Positions 11,547 to 21,655 are shown, counted from the first letter of the stretch. The stretch: DNA of 64,000 nucleotides from Paramacrobiotus metropolitanus (GCF_019649055.1 NW_026570243.1:1178001-1242000); one strand, 5' to 3'. The notes: generated by a model from the sequence alone, not told the origin. Numbers and translations: made by a program.

Positions 11547-12338
11547 TCATCGAGGGTTTGCTGGTGTCCGAGGTTTACCGGGCTTGTGCTGAGCCTCCGA
11601 TCTTCCTCGGTGACTAACCTCCGTCCGTCGGCGCGGTTCACCGAGCGATGGTCCGGAGCCATTTGGCTTCATCTGAGTTGATGGGGTCGACCCTATTGGG
11701 GTCACTACCGCCATCGAAGGTTGTGCCGGAGGTAGCCTCGATGCTGCCGGTAAGCTGACTGGTGGTGTCGTCACCGTGGCCTCTATCCGTGTGAGTCGGG
11801 CCAAATACTGGGTTCCATCTGGTCCAGTCAGTATGGCGGTCGTCGGAAGATGGGTTGGCGCCGGGTGCTCAATTGGGAACCCGGCGCCGGGTTCCATGTT
11901 GAGCCTGTCCCGCTGAGCCTGAGTTGCTGGCAATTCCCGCCGTTCATCCTCGCGGTCTTCTGCACGACGTCGCTCTCGGGCGTTAACCAGCCTCGGGTTC
12001 TCCGGGGGTGATGGGGCTGTATCCCAGCCATGTTCTTGTGTACGGCGACGGTGACGGTGCAGGTCCAACTGGTGCAGCAATGGCTCTCCCTGCAACTGGG
12101 CTATCACTTTTTGGTGACCAACCAGATACAGGTACGCGCTCAGGTTCCCTGCTACGGCTTCAAGGTACAAGGCGTTAGCCTGTTCATCATGTGAGGCTCT
12201 TCCGACCGAAGACTGTTTATCCAGCCGGATGAGGGTGCATTCTGCGCAAGCATGCCGGGAACCATAATTGTGGTTATTCGCACGGCAGCTTTTGCATCCT
12301 GAATCATAAGCTTCTGTCCGATTCTGTGAGCAGAGCAC
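11547..12338 (-). CDS. element ORF downstream of pol, zinc-ribbon-like N-terminus
   Basis: This 263-aa frame lies beyond integrase. Residues 15-34 contain two C-x2-C pairs 12 residues apart, with two His between them (CKSC, later ACAEC), a possible zinc ribbon. A predicted helical stretch follows (ALYLEAVAGNLSAYLYL), then a basic, Arg-rich, charged segment and a Pro/Ser-rich tail with the hairpin-encoded TPIG. I see no signal peptide or membrane segment, so it is not an envelope protein. It may be a separate accessory protein or a distal part of the pol product. No family is recognised. Confidence 0.5.
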   Translation of the reverse strand: MLCSQNRTEAYDSGCKSCRANNHNYGSRHACAECTLIRLDKQSSVGRASHDEQANALYLEAVAGNLSAYLYLVGHQKVIAQLQGEPLLHQLDLHRHRRRTQEHGWDTAPSPPENPRLVNARERRRAEDREDERRELPATQAQRDRLNMEPGAGFPIEHPAPTHLPTTAILTGPDGTQYLARLTRIEATVTTPPVSLPAASRLPPAQPSMAVVTPIGSTPSTQMKPNGSGPSLGEPRRRTEVSHRGRSEAQHKPGKPRTPANPR

Positions 12339-12386
12339 TGAAGGGTCACGATTAGCTTGCCAAATTCTATGGTTTAAGTCCTAAAA

Positions 12387-12852
12387 TTACGTCCTATAAT
12401 TACTACGGTCGGGTACGATCGGTTCTCGTCCGTATCCCACTTGGAGGGGGTTGATTCTCGAAACCCCTCCGGCGCCTTCTGCGCCTATTAACTCCTTCAA
12501 CGATTCGGTCCGGGCAGCCCTAACCATCCGGGTCTTCCGTCCGAGCCCGAGTGGTCTGTCTGGTGTTCGGTGACTTGGCTTCCTTCTCCGAGGGTTGGAT
12601 AGGGGCCGAGGTTCGGGTTGTTGTCGCCCGAAGATTGAGCTGCATACGGTGTCGCGGAGCAAGTATGCCCCTACCAGCCTCGGTGAAATGGTCTGATTCC
12701 TCCGATTCCGACACCCCTTCCGTGTTGCCGGAGCTCTTCAGTCTCGGATGTTGATTAGCCACTATTGGCGGCTGTTCGACCTTGTCGTTCCCATCCGACT
12801 CCTCCTCTGAGGTCTCGCTGAGGTTCGCCGGGGCTTTCTTCATCTTCTTCAT
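12387..12852 (-). CDS. low-complexity charged ORFs between pol tail and distal ORF
   Basis: Two overlapping minus-strand frames cover this stretch (12520-12852, 110 aa, starting MKKMKKAPANLSE; and 12387-12662, 91 aa). The first is rich in Glu/Ser and Lys, like a disordered linker. Which frame is translated is unclear because this copy has single-base frame breaks elsewhere. They probably belong with the lysine-rich tail upstream or the zinc-ribbon ORF downstream. Confidence 0.35.
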
Positions 12853-13055
12853 CCCTGACCGGACCTTAATTGAGGTACCAGGTCGTATGGCTTTTGAGCC
12901 TCCGGGGAGGGTTCTATTCGGGGATCCAACTTCTCCGGTCCCAAAAAGATTTATCCACGTTCCTATTGGGGACGTCGTGGTTTAGGTTTACCGGTCTTAT
13001 GCTGCGCCGTGTCCCTTTTGGGGTCCGGCTACCGGTGAATTTCGTTTCCGCTGGC

Positions 13056-13661
13056 TTATGGCGGGGGCTCGACCACCGAAGTGGGAGCCTTCCGAGCCTT
13101 TGGCTTCTTAGCTTTTGTTGTGGGTTCGGCCCGTCCTTCGGTGATTCTTTCAAGGATATTTTTGTGGGCTTCGTCTTCGGCTACGTGAGCCTCCTCAAGT
13201 ACTTCTTGAGCCGTCAGCATTGGCTTCTGGGCCGTCCTAGCCTTCCGCTTCGGAGCCGGAGGCTCAGCCTGGTTACTGGTCAATGCGGCCGGGGCCGGTG
13301 TGTCGGGTTGCTTCTTTTCCCGCTTCTTCACCGGTTTTTTCTCCTTGGCCGGCTTTTCCTTCGGTTCTTTAGGCTCCTTCGGCTTCTTCGAGGTAGCCTT
13401 GGGCTTTTCAGCTATGTCTTCTGGCTTGTCCGGGGTAGCCTCGGCTAATTTGGTTGATTTGGCTACGTCCACCGGTTGCCCTGGTGTAGCCGTAATTTCA
13501 TCTTCTACGATGGCCTGCTTCTGCAATTCTTGCAGGGCTGGTGTTTCGAAGTCCGACGGGGGCTTCTTCCTCGGTCGGCCTCGTTTGGCCTTCGGCTTTT
13601 CCGTTTCAGGGTTGGCGACCGGACTTGGTTTGCCGGGCCGACCCTTATTGGGGTCCTGCAC
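13056..13661 (-). CDS. lysine-rich AT-hook tail following integrase
   Basis: A 201-aa frame starts in the segment right after the integrase frame and is offset from it by one frame. It contains KAKRGRPRKKPP, a textbook AT-hook core (RGRP) expected to bind the minor groove of AT-rich DNA. A long Lys/Pro/Glu-rich segment with repeated KEPK and EKPAKEKKP follows. Its position suggests a C-terminal extension of integrase that could tether the pre-integration complex to chromatin, as chromodomains do in other Ty3/Gypsy elements. Whether it is fused to integrase or separate cannot be settled in this copy. Confidence 0.6.
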   Translation of the reverse strand: MQDPNKGRPGKPSPVANPETEKPKAKRGRPRKKPPSDFETPALQELQKQAIVEDEITATPGQPVDVAKSTKLAEATPDKPEDIAEKPKATSKKPKEPKEPKEKPAKEKKPVKKREKKQPDTPAPAALTSNQAEPPAPKRKARTAQKPMLTAQEVLEEAHVAEDEAHKNILERITEGRAEPTTKAKKPKARKAPTSVVEPPP

Positions 13662-13666
13662 CGACG

Positions 13667-14952
13667 TTATGTCCGGTTGCTTAGGGTCTTTGGAAGGTTC
13701 TTGAGGGTTTCCTCGGCTGGTTCAGCCTTTCGGGCCCGGGTGTTGCGAGCGGGCCGACCCTCATGGGGGTCTGGCACCGTTGCAAGGTTGTTATCCGGGG
13801 TCCCTTCGGGTCGCTTCTGACCGCAAGATCGGGTTATCCGCCGACGCTTATTGCTGGGGTGGTGCTTACAGCGATCCACCGCGACAACGTCTTCTTTTCC
13901 GGTGTCGACGTTTCGGAGCCAAAGGTTGTTGGGTCCGCGATGGTCAAGTACGGTCCATACCCCATCGTATCGTTCCTTCCTGGTGGGATCCTTATTGGGA
14001 TACTCCACCAGGACTAGGTCTCTTTTTCGGAAGTCCGGGGTTGACTTCTTCTTGTTGTAGATTTCGGCACTCTTTTCGAAGGCTTCATCGATGTTCGTCT
14101 TTGCGATGTCATGTGCCCGCTGGAGCCGTTCTTTCATCCGTCGGATGTACTGCTCCTTATCAGTGTACTGCTCCGGTGCGTTGGTTCCGGTGATGACATC
14201 CTGGGGTATGGTCATCTGGCGTCCGTAAAGCATATAGTAGGGTGAAAACCCGGTGGTTGCGTGCTTCGCGCGGTTGATTCCGCATACCACATATTGCAAG
14301 GCTCGGTGCCATCGGTGACCATCCTTGGCGTCGCAGTACTTCCTGATTCCGTCCCATATCGTCTGCATGGAACGTTCAACCTGTCCTTGTCCTTCTGGGT
14401 GGTAGGCTGTTCCAAATGTGTGTTGAATTCCAAAGATCTTAGCCACCTTGGCAAAGGTCTTTGCCGTAAAGTGGGATCCCTGGTCCGTGTGGAGGTGGGT
14501 CGGCATGCCGTACTTTAGGACGACATCTTCCACGAAGAACTTCTCAAACTCTTTTGCAGAGTTTGTCTTAGTTGCTCGGGCGACGGTGAACTTGGTGAAC
14601 TGGTCGGTGATTACGGCGATGTACTGGTATCCCTTGGACTCTGTCCGAGGCAAGGGTCCTTGAAGTCCGCGTATATGCGGTACCAAGGCTCGCCGACCTC
14701 CATCTTCTGGAGTTTACCGGGTGGTTTGGTCCGGGGCTTGTTCACCAGGGTACACCGGGGGCAGTTATCCACATAGTCGTGGACGTCGGTCAGCATCCGA
14801 TCCCAGTAGTACCGGAGCTTCGCTGCCTCCAGAGTCTTCACACGACCGAAGTGGTTGCCGGTCTTTCCGTCATGGAGTGCCCGAATGATGCCTTTCCGCA
14901 TGAAGAGCGGGACCACGAAGCGCCGTTCCAGCTTGGTGTTATAGGTTGTCAA
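13667..14952 (-). CDS. pol: integrase
   Basis: Two overlapping frames (14611-14952 and 13667-14686) carry one integrase split by a single-base frame break near 14655. The first has the N-terminal zinc-binding H-H-C-C pattern ending NCPRC. The second has the catalytic D,D-35-E core: Asp in VITDQFTKF, Asp in LHTDQGSHF and Glu in GQGQVERSM. A C-terminal block (LVLVEYPNKDP ... YDGVWTVL) resembles the GPY/F region of Ty3/Gypsy integrases. It inserts the cDNA copy into host chromatin. A further one-base break near 14948 separates it from the RNase H frame. The function of the domains is clear; the product of this copy is interrupted. Confidence 0.85.
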
Positions 14953-16114
14953 CCGGTAAAGTACCTCCGCTCATCTGGTAGTGTCCCAGTAGCCGGGACT
15001 TGTGGTCCAACTGATCTTGATTCTCCATTTCGTCGATCAGTTTCCGGAGGTGAGGGTCTCGGAGCTGCAGTCTGCGTAACTCCTTATTGGACTCCATCGG
15101 TTTCTCTTCTTCATCCTCGGGTTCGCCTTGTGAACCCGATACCTCCGGCCCGGTTGTTCCGGTTACTCGTACCCTTGCGGTTCCGACCCTCGACTCGCCT
15201 TGTGAGCCCGGATCGTCCGGTACGATGACGTTAATTATACGTACATCTGCGGTTGCAAGGTCATTCCAGTCGGTGATGACTTTGCATCCGGGAAGCGGGG
15301 TATTCTTCGGTACTGGACGACGCATTCTGGTCGTCTGCTTCCATCCAACCGCTCGGAGAGACCTGACTCGGGCCTCATCCGTTAAGCCTCCGGGTTCCAG
15401 GGTCTGGTCCGGGTTTCTTCGGCTCCATTCCTTCTGAACCTTCCGCTGTACCCTTAGAGACCTTACTTGGATCTCATCTTTGAAGTCTTCAAAGTTGGGT
15501 ACTTGGTCGAGTTCTTCGTGAGGGTCATTATCGTCGGGTCGTTCCAACGGCCATCGAGACAGGGCATCTGCGTTGTCGCAGAAGACTCCGGGCTTATACT
15601 CGATGGTGATATCTTTGCCTTGCAGAGCCAATGCCCACCGTGTTAACCGGGGGTTGATGCCGGGTCTATTGGACTCACAGCGCATCAGGTTCTGCAGGGC
15701 TCGGTGGTCCGTTCGGACGGTGAAGGGTCCATGGTCAATGAAGTGTTTAAACTTCTGGACGGCCCAAACTACGGCTAGGCATTCCCATTCGGTGACTCCG
15801 TAGTTCTTCTCTGCTCCGTGGAGTACTCGGCTGGCAAATGCTACCGGGTGGTCTCCTTGTGACAACACCGCGCCAAGTCCGGCTCCACTGGCATCGCACT
15901 CGATTACCGTCTTTTTGGACGGGTCGAACTTTGCGAGTACCGGGGCTGTGGTTAAGGCCTGTTTGATACCGTTGAACTCTGCGGTATGATCATCCGTCCA
16001 GTCTGTCCGGATGGAATTGGTCTTCCGAAGGAGTTCATACATCTTCAAGGTCCGCTGAGCGTAGTTGCGGATGAATTTCCGGTAATAGTTGGCCAACCCG
16101 AGGAACGACCGCAA
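14939..16114 (-). CDS. pol: RT C-terminus and RNase H
   Basis: This 391-aa frame continues the reverse transcriptase after a one-base frame break near 16125. It opens with the conserved LGLANYYRKFI block. RNase H residues are visible: Asp in IECDASGAGLG, Glu in TEWECLAVVWA and Asp in VRTDHRALQN (residues about 65-185), the domain that degrades the RNA strand of the hybrid. The remaining 200 residues are a charged linker before integrase. Confidence 0.85.
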   Translation of the reverse strand: MRSFLGLANYYRKFIRNYAQRTLKMYELLRKTNSIRTDWTDDHTAEFNGIKQALTTAPVLAKFDPSKKTVIECDASGAGLGAVLSQGDHPVAFASRVLHGAEKNYGVTEWECLAVVWAVQKFKHFIDHGPFTVRTDHRALQNLMRCESNRPGINPRLTRWALALQGKDITIEYKPGVFCDNADALSRWPLERPDDNDPHEELDQVPNFEDFKDEIQVRSLRVQRKVQKEWSRRNPDQTLEPGGLTDEARVRSLRAVGWKQTTRMRRPVPKNTPLPGCKVITDWNDLATADVRIINVIVPDDPGSQGESRVGTARVRVTGTTGPEVSGSQGEPEDEEEKPMESNKELRRLQLRDPHLRKLIDEMENQDQLDHKSRLLGHYQMSGGTLPVDNL

Positions 16115-19100
16115 TTGGCGTTCTGTTCTCGGGGTTGGTGTTGCGCAATAGCGGCTACCTTATCGTCGTCGGTCTGGACGCCGGCCTTGCTGAGGACGTG
16201 TCCGAGGAACGGAAGCTTGTCCGTCCCGACCTCGCATTTCGAGGGTTTGATGGTGAATCCAGCCTCTTGTAGGCAATCCAGGGTGGCTCGGAAGGCTTCT
16301 TTGAATTCTTCAAAGGTCCGACCGAAGAAGATGATGTCGTCGATATACGCAAAAACACCTTTCTTGCGGGCTTTTGCGGTTATTTTATCAACGTGCATCT
16401 GGAAGGTTGCGGGTCCGTTGCAGACTCCGAACGGCATCCGGTTGAAGCGGTACATGCCCTCCGGGGTTACGAAGGTTGTCATGTCCTTTGAGGCTTCATT
16501 CATTGGGATTTGCCAAAAACCGGACTGGCAGTCCACCTTGCCGTAATACTCCATCCCGGCGCACTGGTCCAGCAATTCATCCGGGTTGGGCAGGGGGTAG
16601 TTGTTCTTCTTGGTGACTGCGTTCAACTTAATGTAGTTGATGCAGAACCGAGTTCCGACGGAGCCGTCCGGGTTTTTCTTGGCTGCCAAGACCACGGGGA
16701 AGCTCCATGCTGCGTCGGAGGGTTCAATGACACCTTGGTCCAGCATCTCCTGGACGTGTTTGGAGATGAATTCGCGGCCCTTCCAACTCGTTCTGGTCGG
16801 GTTCATTTTGATGGGCTTCGCTCCTTGGACATCGATGACGTGGGTGACTCCCTTGACGTCACCATAGGGTCGCTTTGAGGTAGGGAAGACCAATCGATAC
16901 TCCCATGCGATGTCCCGTAAGACCTGTCGCTGCTCGTCGGTTAGGTTCTCTCCGAGCTTCATGGAGTTTATGGCCTTCCGCTGCTCTTCAACAGTCTCCG
17001 GGTCTTCCTCACCTAATTGGGTAAGTCTGACCCGGGCCTTCCGGTCGTCCGTCATATGTTCGTACGGTTCGATCCGGCCCATTGGGGTTCCTCTCCGGAT
17101 GATGACCTCCTTATTCGTGTGGTTAGCCACAAGGATGGTGAATTTCTTCCCGTCATGCGGGGTCGGACCATCCTTCATTTCGATACCCTCCGCTAAGGCT
17201 TTCTCCGAGCCGAGGTACATTAGGTACTTGTTCTTAGCGGGGTCCACCTCCAGGTCAATGGTTACCGTGACTTCCACGACTGCCCGGGGTGGTAGCTCGA
17301 CCTTCTGTTGGGTCCGCACCGTAGTGGCGTCATATTGTGTCGCCTTCGGTAGGTTGTACGGGCGCTCTCCATGCATCTCGACCCGGGCAACTCCCATGGG
17401 AATCTCCCATTCGATGCCCTCGTTGTCGAACTCATACTCGTAAAGGTCCGAGTAGTACATGTAGCCGATCTTGGCGCCTCTACGCAGCACTTGGTTGTGC
17501 TCGGTCGCATTCTGGACCTTGATCCATGCTGTGTCACAGGTTGGCCGGATCTGAATGTCGTCTTCTATCGGACGAACTCCGGAGTGTCGTCGCCGGAAAG
17601 ACTCGAAACGGATTTGCTGATTCGGGTCCATACTTCTGAGGGTCCGCACAAGTATCGCACAAGTCGAGTACGGGGGTAGTGTGGACTTGTTCTCGACGAA
17701 TACCGGTTGCCGGTCGTGGCATTTGAGACTTGTTTCGGTATTTAGCCGGAGAAGATTGACCGTTGGGTTAGATTCTTCTGCCGTCGCTATTGGCTTCGGC
17801 CTTTTAACCCGTTTCCATGGATTGTATACGGTTTTGTCGGACTTACTCGTCCGCACCGAGGCTTGAGCCTTGGGTGCTGGGGTTTGGTCGGAGACGACGG
17901 GTTTACCTCCGACGAATGTCACCTGTTGGGCAATCTGTTCGTCATCGGTTAAAGGTATCCGTCGTTCCGTCCCGGAATCGTCGTCCGTGGAGGCCCCTTC
18001 CGGTATTTCGTCTCCGGAGGGGTTGGTGTCCGGAACTAAGCCTGTATCGCTTGACGTGGCCGAAGTTAGCTGGCTGTCAGCCGGGTGAGAAACCGTAATT
18101 GCGGTTAGCTCAGCCTGCTGATGGCCTGAACCTTCATTCTGAGGTTCCCTGGCTCGTTTTAAGGGTTGATTGCCGGGCGGTCCACGTTCCGGGGGTTTGT
18201 CGATCCCTATCCGTCGGACTGACGGGTCGAAGCCAATGTTGTTATCGTCATCGTCGGCATCTTCATCATCCTCGTCGGACGATTCTTCATCCGAGGGTTC
18301 CGAGGGTTCGTTGTCGGAGTCGGTATCCGGTGAGTCGCTTATATTCTGGACATCCGAAACATCCGAGTCCGGGGCTTCGAAGTCGATTTCGGCTTCTCCA
18401 TCGGCTAAGTCCCCGTGAGGCCCTAGTAGGCCGTCAGTAACCCTATTTGGGGTCTCCTGAGCCGGGCCTACTCGCTTTTCCGGTTCGGGAGGTCCGGGCG
18501 ATGGTGGCCTACCATGCTCCCAGACTCTTTCGTTCCGAGTTCTGAGGGCTTGGACAATCACTCCGTTATTGTCGTGGCAAATCGGGCATTCTAAGGCCAT
18601 ATACTGCTGATCCGGGACATTCGCCCGGATATTGGCTAGACGACCCCCTTCTTGTGGGTGTACGTCTCCGCATAGCCTCACTTTCTTGGCCTTGTGCCAG
18701 TTACAGGGTTCGAGCGGAGGCTCTGGGTCCGGCACAACTCGAGTTACCCGGGTATTCTCACCGAACTTACTCCAAAATGAGGCAGTGTCCAGTGCACCGA
18801 GGTGATATGGGTCGCTGAAGTGCCAGAAGAGTCGTCGGCCCAATTCGTGAGCCTGGATCTCGAGTAACGGCGGTATGAGAAGGTGATGTTCCGCAAATTG
18901 TGCGTGGAGTACAATCCGTTCCTCTTCCCATTCAATTAACTCCTCTTCCAGGGCTTCGGTTAGGTTGCTTACCGCCTGGCCTTCCTCCCGGGCAGCTCGG
19001 ATCTGGTCATCCGTTCTGGCGCCGAACCGTTTGAGCTCAATCGTTATGCCGATCGTTCTGGTCTCTAGGAGGTGCTGAATGCCAGAAAACCATGTTCGGT

Positions 19101-20529
19101 ATCTCTGTCTGAGTATACCAGAGGCCGATGCCTCTGGTATCGGGATAGACTTTAGTATCCCTTTGATTGGTTCCGGTCGGGTTGTTCGTACTTTCGCCAT
19201 GTGGTTCTCTATGGCGTTGTGGACTTGCAGCTCCGTTATGAGGCTTCGTTCGGTGTCCGAGCATTCTGGGCAAATCGGGGGTCCGGGGTTTGTCGGTTGC
19301 GCAAGCCGATTTATCCGAGCCTCATTCTTTGCCGTGCCCGATGCCTCTGGTATCGGGATAGACTGCACTACACCCGAAGATGGGTTCCGCTGACCCTCAT
19401 TGGGAGTCGGCGCCCGGGTGAAAACGAACTTGGAGTGCAGATAATCGCATCCAAGTAGGACTGGAACATCCGAGTTGTTCGGTTGAACATAAAATGTGTG
19501 GGGGCTGGCGTATCCTTGCAGAGTTACCGGTACGGTACAGCAATGGGTCACCATAAAAGCTACTTGTCCGCCTACACCGAGTATTTTGGTGAAGCACCCC
19601 AAGGATTCGATTTTGAAGTTGTTGGCCCGGCAGAAACGCTCCTCTATTAGGGATGTTTCGGCTCCGGTGTCCAACATGGCCATGGTCGGTATAGCTCCAA
19701 TCTGGACTTCATGTGTCCATGCCCGGACTACCTTCGGTCGTCCGGAGGATACCAGTGGCTGAATAGTCACCTCCCGGATGGTGAGTTCCACCGGGATTAT
19801 TGTTGATCCGCCGGGGACACTATTGGTGTCTGCACACGGCGGTCGGGAGGCCTGGATAAGCTTTTTTTCGGGTTCATCCGGTATGGTGATGACCTCGATT
19901 GGTCGTCTTACGGGGAGCACCTCCGGGTTGGTCGCTTGTTGCGCTTCTGTCCGGTTAATTACTCCGGGCATCGGCGATTCAGCAGTACCCTCCCGTGGTG
20001 CTCCTTGCGTCTTTGTCCGGTTAATTACTCCGGGCATCGACGATGCAGAAGTTTCCGCCCGTAAGGTTCCGCTAATGAATCGTTCTTCAATAGTTCCGGT
20101 TCTTGCCGGTTGTCGCTGGAAGAGGTCCGCTCCCTGCTGCAGACAGTGGGCGGGTGCCTGTGCTTCCAAGGGTACTGCTTCCCAGTCCGCTGAGGTCTCC
20201 GTTACTTCTTTGGTCGGAGCTTCCGCAATGTGTGCGGGCCGTCTTCCCGGCTGGCCAACCGGTGACGGTTCAGGTGTCATTCTGGCATCCTGTGACGTTG
20301 CGGGCCGGCGCCTAGGTTGTCCGCATGGCCCGTGGCTCGTAGTGCCTAATTGGGCACTGAGCCTTCCGGGCGGCTCGATGACGTTTCCCGGCCGGTCGGT
20401 TCCGAGTTTCTCGGCCGACCCCTCCGGCTTCACTTTCTGGGCCGGGTGGAGCAATTCTTGCTCCTGCCGATCGGGTCCAAGTTCCTTGGCCGATCCTCCC
20501 GGGTACACCTTCTGGTCCGGGAGCCGCAC
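16045..20529 (-). CDS. pol: protease, long linker and reverse transcriptase
   Basis: This 1494-aa open frame carries an aspartic protease near residues 260-370 (AMLDTGAETSLIEERF and later VLLGCDYL). A long, unusual linker of some 800 residues follows, with a C-x2-C segment (ECPICHDN) and a run of Asp/Glu/Ser. The reverse transcriptase occupies about 1215-1480, with YGKVDCQSGFWQI and the catalytic YIDD box. The motif SIPIPEAS occurs twice in the linker and overlaps an 11-bp perfect hairpin at 19115-19140. The frame starts without an ATG after gag, as expected for frameshift or read-through expression. It ends out of frame near 16113. The linker makes pol far longer than in common Ty3/Gypsy elements. 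Confidence 0.88.
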   Translation of the reverse strand: MRLPDQKVYPGGSAKELGPDRQEQELLHPAQKVKPEGSAEKLGTDRPGNVIEPPGRLSAQLGTTSHGPCGQPRRRPATSQDARMTPEPSPVGQPGRRPAHIAEAPTKEVTETSADWEAVPLEAQAPAHCLQQGADLFQRQPARTGTIEERFISGTLRAETSASSMPGVINRTKTQGAPREGTAESPMPGVINRTEAQQATNPEVLPVRRPIEVITIPDEPEKKLIQASRPPCADTNSVPGGSTIIPVELTIREVTIQPLVSSGRPKVVRAWTHEVQIGAIPTMAMLDTGAETSLIEERFCRANNFKIESLGCFTKILGVGGQVAFMVTHCCTVPVTLQGYASPHTFYVQPNNSDVPVLLGCDYLHSKFVFTRAPTPNEGQRNPSSGVVQSIPIPEASGTAKNEARINRLAQPTNPGPPICPECSDTERSLITELQVHNAIENHMAKVRTTRPEPIKGILKSIPIPEASASGILRQRYRTWFSGIQHLLETRTIGITIELKRFGARTDDQIRAAREEGQAVSNLTEALEEELIEWEEERIVLHAQFAEHHLLIPPLLEIQAHELGRRLFWHFSDPYHLGALDTASFWSKFGENTRVTRVVPDPEPPLEPCNWHKAKKVRLCGDVHPQEGGRLANIRANVPDQQYMALECPICHDNNGVIVQALRTRNERVWEHGRPPSPGPPEPEKRVGPAQETPNRVTDGLLGPHGDLADGEAEIDFEAPDSDVSDVQNISDSPDTDSDNEPSEPSDEESSDEDDEDADDDDNNIGFDPSVRRIGIDKPPERGPPGNQPLKRAREPQNEGSGHQQAELTAITVSHPADSQLTSATSSDTGLVPDTNPSGDEIPEGASTDDDSGTERRIPLTDDEQIAQQVTFVGGKPVVSDQTPAPKAQASVRTSKSDKTVYNPWKRVKRPKPIATAEESNPTVNLLRLNTETSLKCHDRQPVFVENKSTLPPYSTCAILVRTLRSMDPNQQIRFESFRRRHSGVRPIEDDIQIRPTCDTAWIKVQNATEHNQVLRRGAKIGYMYYSDLYEYEFDNEGIEWEIPMGVARVEMHGERPYNLPKATQYDATTVRTQQKVELPPRAVVEVTVTIDLEVDPAKNKYLMYLGSEKALAEGIEMKDGPTPHDGKKFTILVANHTNKEVIIRRGTPMGRIEPYEHMTDDRKARVRLTQLGEEDPETVEEQRKAINSMKLGENLTDEQRQVLRDIAWEYRLVFPTSKRPYGDVKGVTHVIDVQGAKPIKMNPTRTSWKGREFISKHVQEMLDQGVIEPSDAAWSFPVVLAAKKNPDGSVGTRFCINYIKLNAVTKKNNYPLPNPDELLDQCAGMEYYGKVDCQSGFWQIPMNEASKDMTTFVTPEGMYRFNRMPFGVCNGPATFQMHVDKITAKARKKGVFAYIDDIIFFGRTFEEFKEAFRATLDCLQEAGFTIKPSKCEVGTDKLPFLGHVLSKAGVQTDDDKVAAIAQHQPREQNANCGRSSGWPTITGNSSATTLSGP

Positions 20530-20769
20530 TGTCGGTGCTGCAAGGTTCGGGTCGGTTCTCCGAGTTTCCGAACCGGGGAAGTCCGGTGCCTGATTGGGCT
20601 ACCGTCCCCGCCGCTTAGATCCTGGCAGTTTCGCTGACCGTTGCGGAGGCTAAATCCAAGTCAAAGTTCCGAGTTGTGTCCGTAAGGTTAGTCCGGTTAG
20701 TGGGGTTATCCTTATCCGGTGGTTCTGTCGGATGACAAAGGTCGAATGAGTCACCGGAGCTCATCGACC

Positions 20770-21636
20770 TCAAGCGTTTCCCTGTGGGCTGCCCTGGGAT
20801 GGCCCAGCCTGGCACCTATTGGGAACCGGAGAAGGCGGCAGCTGTGGTCGCTGACCTGGTGGTATATTCACCACCAAAGGCCGGCCAGCATTCTGTTGGC
20901 GGGGGCGTGGCGGGGGTACGATGTTCGGGTAGTTTTGGTTTGCCGATCCAAGCGGCCAACCATTATCGTACCGGTACCTCCAATCGCGGTACCATCTCCG
21001 GTTAGGATTGTCCTCGGGCCGGAGTCCGGTATAGCCACAACTATCCTCGTTGTGGTTGCCCCATCTGCAGTGACCGCAGGAAAACATTCCGTCCTGGGTC
21101 CACTGGAAGAACTTTGCTTCCATCCGGTCCACGTAGGCCGCTAGTTGGCGGTCTTCTTGCTGTAGTGTACGGGTTGGCCATTGGGCATTCTGCGCCGCAC
21201 CACTTCCGTCTCTGCGGTTTCCGAAGTTTCCGCGGCGGGGACTTCCGGCGAAGCCACCGTATTGTGAGGTTCCACTGCCTCCATATTCATCTCCGTGGCC
21301 GTACCCTTCGATCTGAGGTTGGCCGTAGCCGGGGTTCTGGCCGTAGCCCTGTTGGGGCTGGCCATAGCCGGGGTAACCCTGGCCCTGAGGTTGGCCGTAG
21401 CCGGGGCTCCGAGGCTGACTCGGTTGGCCGCTATTTCCATAGGCAGGCGGCGTGACCATGGTCCCTGTTGGGGCCCCATTCAGGTTCATTGCCGCCATTG
21501 CCGCCCAAGTCTGTTCAATCTGACCACGGGCTTGAGGGGGTGGTGTCGCCGGAGGGCTCTGTCGGTGGAGCCCCGGTTGCACATTCTGATAACCCAGCGA
21601 GTTAGGTTGGATGTATCCGGGAGCCGGCTGAGTCAC
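20770..21636 (-). CDS. gag C-terminal part with CCHC zinc knuckle
   Basis: A 288-aa frame begins just after the inverted triplication that stops the main gag frame. It is rich in Gly/Gln/Tyr repeats (YGQPQ units) and contains CGHCRWGNHNEDSC, a C-x2-C-x4-H-x4-C nucleocapsid knuckle that binds the element RNA. The tail is Pro/Arg-rich. It is the natural C-terminal end of gag, separated here by the lesion at 21656-21780. Pol follows in another frame about 240 bp downstream. Confidence 0.8.
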   Translation of the reverse strand: MTQPAPGYIQPNSLGYQNVQPGLHRQSPPATPPPQARGQIEQTWAAMAAMNLNGAPTGTMVTPPAYGNSGQPSQPRSPGYGQPQGQGYPGYGQPQQGYGQNPGYGQPQIEGYGHGDEYGGSGTSQYGGFAGSPRRGNFGNRRDGSGAAQNAQWPTRTLQQEDRQLAAYVDRMEAKFFQWTQDGMFSCGHCRWGNHNEDSCGYTGLRPEDNPNRRWYRDWRYRYDNGWPLGSANQNYPNIVPPPRPRQQNAGRPLVVNIPPGQRPQLPPSPVPNRCQAGPSQGSPQGNA

Positions 21637-21655
21637 GGGAAAGGGAGTCGCCGTT

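Noticed and set aside
12870-13448. Plus-strand ORF of 192 aa rich in Phe/Leu/Arg, resembling a membrane protein
   Set aside because: It is the antisense shadow of the Lys/Pro-rich AT-hook tail; the hydrophobic look comes from complementing AAG-rich codons.
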